Assembly: GCA_937897785.1 (NCBI GenBank)
Contig: CALCNB010000178.1
Span: 1 to 9,744 of the forward strand
Source: an uncultured Cellvibrionales bacterium
Lineage (GTDB): Bacteria; Pseudomonadota; Gammaproteobacteria; Pseudomonadales; UBA7434
Reading direction: 5' to 3'
DNA: 9,744 nucleotides
Made by a program: the position numbers and the translations under genes. This document shows positions 5,936 to 9,744 of the stretch, piece by piece; position 1 is the first letter of the stretch; each line of letters starts with the position of its first letter. The notes beneath the pieces are model-generated. The model saw only the letters and a list, made by a program, of their open reading frames with translations, ran no database searches and was not told the origin of the DNA.

Positions 5936-6613
5936 TTAGCGATCACTCGTGGATGCTCCGTAACGCTGCCAATAGGCCTCCATTTCTGCCAGCACCTCGG
6001 TGCTTATTAGTGCTTCACCGGTAGACCCATCTCGGTCCAAAAACTGCAGTAAATCTTCAATCGTGACGATACTTAGGACAGGCAATTGATGATCACGACT
6101 AAAACTTTGGCTGGCAGATAAATCGTCCGCTATTTTTTCACAGCGATCTAAGCCAATCACCACGCCAGCGGCGCTGGCCTGTTTGAAGCTACTAAGCAAG
6201 CTGAGTACGTCGCGAATAGCGGTGCCAGCAGTGATGACGTCGTCAACAATTAATACTTGACCGGAAAGCTCAGCGCCAACAATATTACCGCCTTCGCCGT
6301 GCGCTTTGGCTTCTTTGCGATTAAAGGCATAAGGGACATTGATACCGTGATCGATAGCCAGTGCCGCTGCAGTGACAGCGACAAGCGGAATTCCTTTATA
6401 GGCTGGACCAAATAACATATCAAAAGACAGGCCTGAGGAAACAATTTTTGCCGCATAGCATTTACCTAACATGGCAAGCGCCTGACCATTGTCAAATTTC
6501 CCTGCGTTAAAAAAATAAGGACTGTTACGACCGGATTTTAGCGTAAAGCTACCAAAACACAGGGCATTGGCTTCAATCGCCAGTTGGATAAAGTCACGTT
6601 GAAATACATGCAT
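5936..6613 (-). CDS. pyrE: orotate phosphoribosyltransferase
   Basis: PyrE joins orotate to PRPP to give orotidine 5'-monophosphate in de novo pyrimidine synthesis. The 225-residue protein (E. coli 213) has the PRPP-binding motif LIVDDVITAGTAIRD (121-135), the flexible catalytic loop NRKEAKAHGEGGN (98-110, with Lys100, Lys103 and His105), the N-terminal KSGRNSPYFFNAG segment and GPAYKGIPL (69-77). All recognised active-site features are present. The ATG (6611-6613) is preceded by a GCAGG about 12 nt upstream, a loosely spaced ribosome site. In E. coli pyrE is controlled by attenuation behind rph; here it is a separate unit transcribed away from crc, so that rph-linked mechanism cannot operate. 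Its end is 16 bp from slmA on the opposite strand. Confidence 0.95.
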   Translation of the reverse strand: MHVFQRDFIQLAIEANALCFGSFTLKSGRNSPYFFNAGKFDNGQALAMLGKCYAAKIVSSGLSFDMLFGPAYKGIPLVAVTAAALAIDHGINVPYAFNRKEAKAHGEGGNIVGAELSGQVLIVDDVITAGTAIRDVLSLLSSFKQASAAGVVIGLDRCEKIADDLSASQSFSRDHQLPVLSIVTIEDLLQFLDRDGSTGEALISTEVLAEMEAYWQRYGASTSDR

Positions 6614-6666
6614 AGGATATTTTAGCCTGCCAATAGCAATTAAATTAAGTTAACGGTTGGTTGGTT

Positions 6667-6672
6667 ATTATA
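6667..6672 (-). promoter_or_regulatory. putative -10 box of pyrE
   Basis: A perfect TATAAT on the minus strand would start transcription near 6660, about 47 nt before the pyrE ATG. No good -35 hexamer lies 16-18 nt upstream (TTAGTA and TAGTAT are the closest). The predicted start falls in an AACC triplet repeat (GGTT x3 on the plus strand, 6655-6666). Confidence 0.35.
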
Positions 6673-6790
6673 GGTCTAAATACCGCATGATACTAATACA
6701 CAAAAATTGACTTAATACTGGCCAAGTTGTCTGTTTAGATTGTAAAATGCCATCCTAATAACATCGTTAGTTCGCTCTAATAATAACTTT

Positions 6791-6840
6791 ATAAGTAACC
6801 GGCCGTGTTAAAAATCATCTAGAGAAGAACCGGTACTTAT
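6791..6840 (+). promoter_or_regulatory. long inverted repeat in the crc upstream region
   Basis: ATAAGTAACCGG (6791-6802) and CCGGTACTTAT (6830-6840) are reverse complements apart from one extra A, giving 11 pairs around a 27-nt centre. The left arm overlaps a possible -10 (TATAAG, 6790-6795); the right arm ends 14 nt before the crc Shine-Dalgarno. It may act as an operator pair on DNA or, if transcription starts upstream, as a leader hairpin. Confidence 0.45.
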
Positions 6841-6880
6841 GAAACAGCTTTTTCAAGGAAAGACGAATGCGTGTCATTAG
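6839..6880 (+). CDS. possible 13-codon upstream ORF overlapping the crc start
   Basis: An ATG at 6839 opens a 13-residue frame (MKQLFQGKTNACH) ending in TAG at 6878-6880, out of frame with crc and overlapping its first codons. The crc Shine-Dalgarno lies inside it. Its own ribosome site is poor (an AGAAG about 11 nt away), and its start codon lies at the end of the inverted repeat described above. It may be chance. Confidence 0.15.
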   Translation: MKQLFQGKTNACH

Positions 6881-7658
6881 TTTTTGTGCTGATGGCATTG
6901 AGCGCGCGGCAGATTTAGGTTTTTATTCGTGGCTAGACGATCAAGATGCCGATATTGTTTGTCTTCAAGGCATTGAAGCGCAAGAACACTTATTGCCTAA
7001 CGAGCCTTACTTTCCCATTGCGTATAACCCGTATTTTTTTGATAACCAAGAGGCGACCAATGGTGTTGCCATCTATTGTCGCGAGCTGCCAAAAGCCATT
7101 ATGACGGGTTTAGGTTTTACGGATTTTGATCATGAAGCTCGTTACATCCAAGCCGATTTTGAGCATATTAGTTTTGGTTCTTTGCTAGCGCCTCTGGCAT
7201 CATCAGATGACCAATTGAGCATCGACCGCAAGCATCAATTTTTTTATCAGTTACATGAGCACTTATCGAAAATTAAACACAAACGTCGCGAGTTTATTAT
7301 TAGTGGTTGTTTTTATATTGCCCATCAACCTCGGGACGTACAATTAGCGGAGCAGCACCATCAACAGCTAGGTTTTACTGATAAAGAGCGCGGCTGGTTA
7401 GATAAGATGTTGATTGACTTAGGATATGTCGATGCCTTTCGTGCAGCTATTAGTGACGATGACGAATTCACTTGGTGGCCCGATGGCCAGCGCGGCGAAA
7501 ACGGCTGGCGAGTTGATTTTCAAATTGCTTCAGAGGGGCTTAGAAAAAAAGTAGAGTATGGATCCATCTTAACGACTAAACAGTTTTCTAACCATGCCCC
7601 ATTAATCGTTGATTACGATTACGAGATTAATGCCGAAGATAAACTGCCAATTTACTAG
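6867..7658 (+). CDS. crc: catabolite repression control protein Crc (exonuclease III-like fold)
   Basis: Crc belongs to the endonuclease/exonuclease/phosphatase fold but, in Pseudomonas, acts as a partner of Hfq in translational repression of catabolic mRNAs rather than as a nuclease. The 263 residues (P. aeruginosa about 259) share its landmarks: MRVIS start, SWL..Q.ADIVCLQ (21-34), GVAIYCR.LPKA (66-77), GLGF, RYIQADF (92-98), KRREFI (139-144), YIAHQ..DV (150-158), WWPD (203-206) and the FSNHAPLIVDYD end (240-251). The exonuclease III metal and catalytic positions are lost: Gly35 replaces the metal-binding Glu, the GDxN motif reads GCFY (147-150) and the final DH pair reads Asn242-His243. 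This supports a Crc-like non-catalytic role. The ATG has a strong AAGGA (6855-6859) at 7-nt spacing. It converges on rph with overlapping stops. Confidence 0.88.
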   Translation: MRVISFCADGIERAADLGFYSWLDDQDADIVCLQGIEAQEHLLPNEPYFPIAYNPYFFDNQEATNGVAIYCRELPKAIMTGLGFTDFDHEARYIQADFEHISFGSLLAPLASSDDQLSIDRKHQFFYQLHEHLSKIKHKRREFIISGCFYIAHQPRDVQLAEQHHQQLGFTDKERGWLDKMLIDLGYVDAFRAAISDDDEFTWWPDGQRGENGWRVDFQIASEGLRKKVEYGSILTTKQFSNHAPLIVDYDYEINAEDKLPIY

Positions 7659-8380
7659 TCAGAGCCTGATAGCGCACTTTTTTGAGCGGCAATCAGTGTT
7701 GTAATACCCTGTTCAGCCAGTGCTAGCATGTCACCCAATTCAGATTTTGAAAACGGCGCTTCCTCTGCTGTGCCTTGAAGTTCAATGAATTGTCCCCCTT
7801 CGGCCATTACCACGTTCATATCTGTTTCAGCATTTGAGTCTTCGGGGTAGTCAAGGTCGAGCACTGCTTCACCTTGGTAGATACCAACGGATATTGCAGC
7901 GACCATCGTTTTGAGTGGCGAGCTTTCGATCCAGTTCTTATCTAGCATAAACTGGAAGGCATCAATTAAGGCAACACAGGCGCCAGTAATGGACGCAGTG
8001 CGCGTGCCGCCATCGGCTTGAAGGACGTCGCAGTCGATCGTGATAGTGAATTCACCCATGGCGTCTAAGTCGACAGCTGAACGTAAGGAACGACCAATCA
8101 AACGCTGAATCTCAAGCGTTCGCCCGCCTTGCTTACCTCGTGAGGCTTCGCGGTTCATTCGATCGTGGGTTGATCGAGGCAGCATGCCGTATTCGGCGGT
8201 TATCCAGCCTCGACCTTCTCCTTTCATAAACCGAGGCACACCTTTACTGACCGATGCTGTACATAGCACTCGGGTATCGCCAAACTCGGCAATCACCGAT
8301 CCTTCAGCGTGTTTAGTCGCTGCTCGAATGAATGAAATGGGACGTAATTCAGCATTATTGCGGCCGCTGGGTCTTTGCAT
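7655..8380 (-). CDS. rph: ribonuclease PH
   Basis: RNase PH is a phosphorolytic 3'-to-5' exoribonuclease that trims tRNA precursors and other RNAs, releasing nucleoside diphosphates; the family forms a hexameric ring. The 241-residue protein (functional family about 238) is full length, unlike the frameshifted copy in E. coli K-12. Visible signatures include KHAEGSV (23-29), FGDTRVLCTASV (33-44), GWITAEYGMLPRSTH (58-72), KQGGRTLEIQRLIGRSLR (83-100), the phosphate-binding GTRTASITGA (125-134) and the acidic DYPEDSNAETDMNVV segment (177-191). The ATG (8378-8380) is preceded by AAGGAT, ending 9 nt away. It is divergent from yicC and convergent with crc, sharing four bases at the 3' ends. Confidence 0.96.
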   Translation of the reverse strand: MQRPSGRNNAELRPISFIRAATKHAEGSVIAEFGDTRVLCTASVSKGVPRFMKGEGRGWITAEYGMLPRSTHDRMNREASRGKQGGRTLEIQRLIGRSLRSAVDLDAMGEFTITIDCDVLQADGGTRTASITGACVALIDAFQFMLDKNWIESSPLKTMVAAISVGIYQGEAVLDLDYPEDSNAETDMNVVMAEGGQFIELQGTAEEAPFSKSELGDMLALAEQGITTLIAAQKSALSGSD

Positions 8381-8619
8381 GAAACAGTATCCTTTGGTGT
8401 TGGTTTGATTATGTAAGTGCGTCGAGCGAATTCAGCTGGCTATTATACACATCGCAGGGTGAATACGCCGTTATTGTTAAAAACGCATTTATTTATTTAT
8501 CGACGCTCGTTTGCCTTGTCGCTTGCGGTTACAATAGTGGCCTGCAAGGAACTATTGCACGGATCACGGTTGAGCGAACCGATGATGACATCCAGTTGAT
8601 TGCTAAGAAGGTACTCAGT
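8381..8619. other. divergent rph-yicC intergenic region
   Basis: These 239 bp carry the rph Shine-Dalgarno and -10 box, an ATTT x3 run (8487-8500), a possible plus-strand -10 (TACAAT, 8530-8535) for yicC with no strong -35, and the yicC Shine-Dalgarno. A 60-codon plus-strand frame at 8417-8599 overlaps these signals, begins at GTG and looks non-coding. Confidence 0.5.
8442..8447 (-). promoter_or_regulatory. putative -10 box of rph
   Basis: A perfect TATAAT on the minus strand lies about 60 nt before the rph ATG in the divergent rph-yicC region. I find no good -35 hexamer at normal spacing, so the call rests on the -10 alone. Confidence 0.4.
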
Positions 8620-9507
8620 ATGACCGATCACGCTCCTTTATACCCAACCAATAGCATGACGGCTTTTGCTCGCGTGCAAGGCAGCCATGAGATAGGCGAT
8701 TTTGTTTGGGAGTTGCGCAGTGTTAACCACCGCTATGTGGAAGTTCAATTTAAACTGCCGGAGAAATTTAAAAGCATCGAGCCTGTATTGCGCGAAAGAA
8801 TTCGGCTAGCCGTTGCTCGCGGTAAAATTGAATGCCACTTACATTTTAAGCCGAGCGAGGCGGAGCAGAGTTTCGTCATTAATCAAGCTAAGGTTGATGC
8901 GCTTTTGCTCGCGGCGCAAAGCTTGAAGGACCAAGATAATCGCTTAGAGCCGTTAAGTAGCCACCAAATTTTACAGTGGCCCGGCGTGTTACAAGCCAGT
9001 GAAATGAATATTGAGTTGATCACCGAGGCTTTACTACTGAGCTTTAATGAGGCGGTGGCGCAGTTAACCGAGGCCCGCCATAGCGAAGGGCAACGGATGG
9101 CGGCCACTATCATTACTCGACTGGACCAGATTGACGAGCTAGTCGCCGATATAAAGCAGACGTTACCTAGCATTTTAGCCGAACATCAACAGCGCTTAGA
9201 AGAAAAGCTAGCTAGCCTCGCTATTGAGGTTGATCAGGAGCGCGTTGCACAAGAGATCGTGATGTTAGCGCAAAAAGTCGACATTGCCGAAGAGATTGAC
9301 CGATTAACCGCGCATACCGACGAAGTTCGCGCCACACTGGCTAAGACGGAACCCTGTGGTCGACGACTCGATTTTCTCATGCAAGAGTTGAACCGTGAAG
9401 CGAATACCTTAGGCTCAAAATCGATTGCGACGCAAAGCACTCAGGGCGCTGTTAATTTAAAGGTGCTGATCGAACAAATGCGCGAGCAGGTACAGAATAT
9501 TGAATAA
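8620..9507 (+). CDS. yicC: YicC/YloC family endoribonuclease
   Basis: The 295-residue product (E. coli about 287) matches the YicC family: N-terminal domain from SMTAFARVQG with WELRSVNHRYVEVQFKLPE and ERIRLAVARGKIECHL (about residues 12-75 onwards), a helical middle (TLPSILAEHQQRLEEKL), and the C-terminal DUF1732 domain with EEIDRLTAHTDEVR, CGRRLDFLMQELNREANTLGSKS and the LIEQMREQVQNIE end. The family has been reported to have endoribonuclease activity. The frame is open back to a TTG at 8596, but the ATG at 8620 has AAGG (8608-8611) at 8-nt spacing and is preferred; the conserved core begins about 11 residues later, so the protein keeps a short extra N terminus (MTDHAPLYPTN). gmk follows after 75 bp on the same strand, the usual pairing in bacteria, probably as an operon. 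Confidence 0.93.
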   Translation: MTDHAPLYPTNSMTAFARVQGSHEIGDFVWELRSVNHRYVEVQFKLPEKFKSIEPVLRERIRLAVARGKIECHLHFKPSEAEQSFVINQAKVDALLLAAQSLKDQDNRLEPLSSHQILQWPGVLQASEMNIELITEALLLSFNEAVAQLTEARHSEGQRMAATIITRLDQIDELVADIKQTLPSILAEHQQRLEEKLASLAIEVDQERVAQEIVMLAQKVDIAEEIDRLTAHTDEVRATLAKTEPCGRRLDFLMQELNREANTLGSKSIATQSTQGAVNLKVLIEQMREQVQNIE

Positions 9508-9553
9508 TCGATCCGGCATTTTACATTTATGGCCTTGCCCTTTACGATATAAG

Positions 9554-9567
9554 CCAGTCATCACTGG
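9554..9567 (+). repeat. small hairpin upstream of gmk
   Basis: CCAGT (9554-9558) and ACTGG (9563-9567) are perfect reverse complements around CATC, ending 15 nt before the gmk ATG. No T run follows, so it is not a terminator between yicC and gmk; it could modestly affect gmk translation. Confidence 0.35.
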
Positions 9568-9582
9568 GACAGGTTAAAGGCT

Positions 9583-9744
9583 ATGGCATCGGTTAGGGGA
9601 CAATTATTCACGGTATCTGCGCCATCCGGTGCGGGTAAGACCAGCTTGGTCGATGCGCTATTAGCGGCCGATCAACGGCTTAAAGTTTCGGTCTCGCACA
9701 CGACTCGGCCCATGAGGCCCGGCGAGGGAGACGGGATTAATTAT
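9583..9744 (+). CDS. gmk: guanylate kinase, N-terminal fragment (cut by window edge)
   Basis: Gmk phosphorylates GMP and dGMP to the diphosphates using ATP. The 54 codons before the window ends encode MASVRGQLFTVSAPSGAGKT, containing the Walker A P-loop SAPSGAGKTS (12-21), then VSVSHTTRPMRPGEGDGINY, the GMP-binding segment with TTRxxRPGE as in E. coli Gmk. The family is about 205-210 residues, so three quarters is missing from the window, not truncated in the genome as far as can be seen. The ATG has AGG (9571-9573) at 9-nt spacing and a second AAAGG too close to be ideal. It follows yicC on the same strand; rpoZ often follows gmk in relatives but would be out of view. Confidence 0.95.
   Translation, partial: MASVRGQLFTVSAPSGAGKTSLVDALLAADQRLKVSVSHTTRPMRPGEGDGINY

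Noticed and set aside
8417..8599. 60-codon plus-strand frame between rph and yicC
   Set aside because: It begins at GTG, overlaps the rph -10 box and probable yicC promoter, and its residues resemble no known family.
8596..8619. TTG start that would add eight residues to yicC
   Set aside because: The ATG at 8620 has AAGG at good spacing, and the extension is not part of the family core.
1..9744. Defence island or novel multi-gene system
   Set aside because: Every long gene is a recognised core housekeeping family in its conserved neighbourhood, and no foreign composition or unknown gene cluster is seen.

Overview
The window is a chromosomal housekeeping segment from a gammaproteobacterium. 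The gene order rpmB-radC / coaBC-algC-argB-slmA / pyrE / crc / rph / yicC-gmk is the order known from Pseudomonas and related Pseudomonadales-type marine groups (including the former Cellvibrionales/Oceanospirillales). A Crc homologue between pyrE and rph, an AlgC-type phosphomannomutase and an N-terminally extended, arginine-inhibitable type ArgB all fit that lineage rather than Enterobacterales. SlmA is shared with enterics and vibrios. I cannot name the genus from sequence alone. Coding density is high, codon use looks uniform, and there are no IS elements, tRNAs, rRNAs, phage genes or CRISPR arrays.

Layout. Positions 1-940 (minus strand) hold the 5' end of rpmB (ribosomal protein L28), its promoter and leader, and radC. 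A short divergent promoter region (941-1077) separates radC from the plus-strand run coaBC (1078-2304) and algC (2343-3707), followed after 140 bp by argB (3848-4744). A 476-bp AT-rich, repeat- and hairpin-rich gap (4745-5220) precedes slmA (5221-5919), which converges on pyrE (5936-6613, minus). A 253-bp divergent region separates pyrE from crc (6867-7658, plus). crc converges on rph (7655-8380, minus) with stop codons overlapping in a single CTAG. A 239-bp divergent region then leads to yicC (8620-9507, plus) and the first 54 codons of gmk (9583 onward), which runs off the window.

Functions. The genes cover coenzyme A synthesis (CoaBC), sugar-phosphate metabolism for envelope or exopolysaccharide (AlgC), arginine synthesis (ArgB), pyrimidine and purine nucleotide synthesis (PyrE, Gmk), RNA 3' processing and turnover (RNase PH, YicC), translation (L28), nucleoid occlusion (SlmA), a RadC/JAB family protein, and Hfq-linked catabolite repression (Crc). 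The genes fall into several short transcription units, with three divergent promoter regions and two tight convergent ends, rather than one operon.

I see no previously undescribed multi-gene system. The places that merit a second look are non-coding or comparative: the structured gap before slmA, the near-perfect long inverted repeat and mini-ORF in the crc leader, the long structured rpmB leader, the absence of dut between coaBC and algC, and a Crc in which most exonuclease III metal-site residues are replaced.
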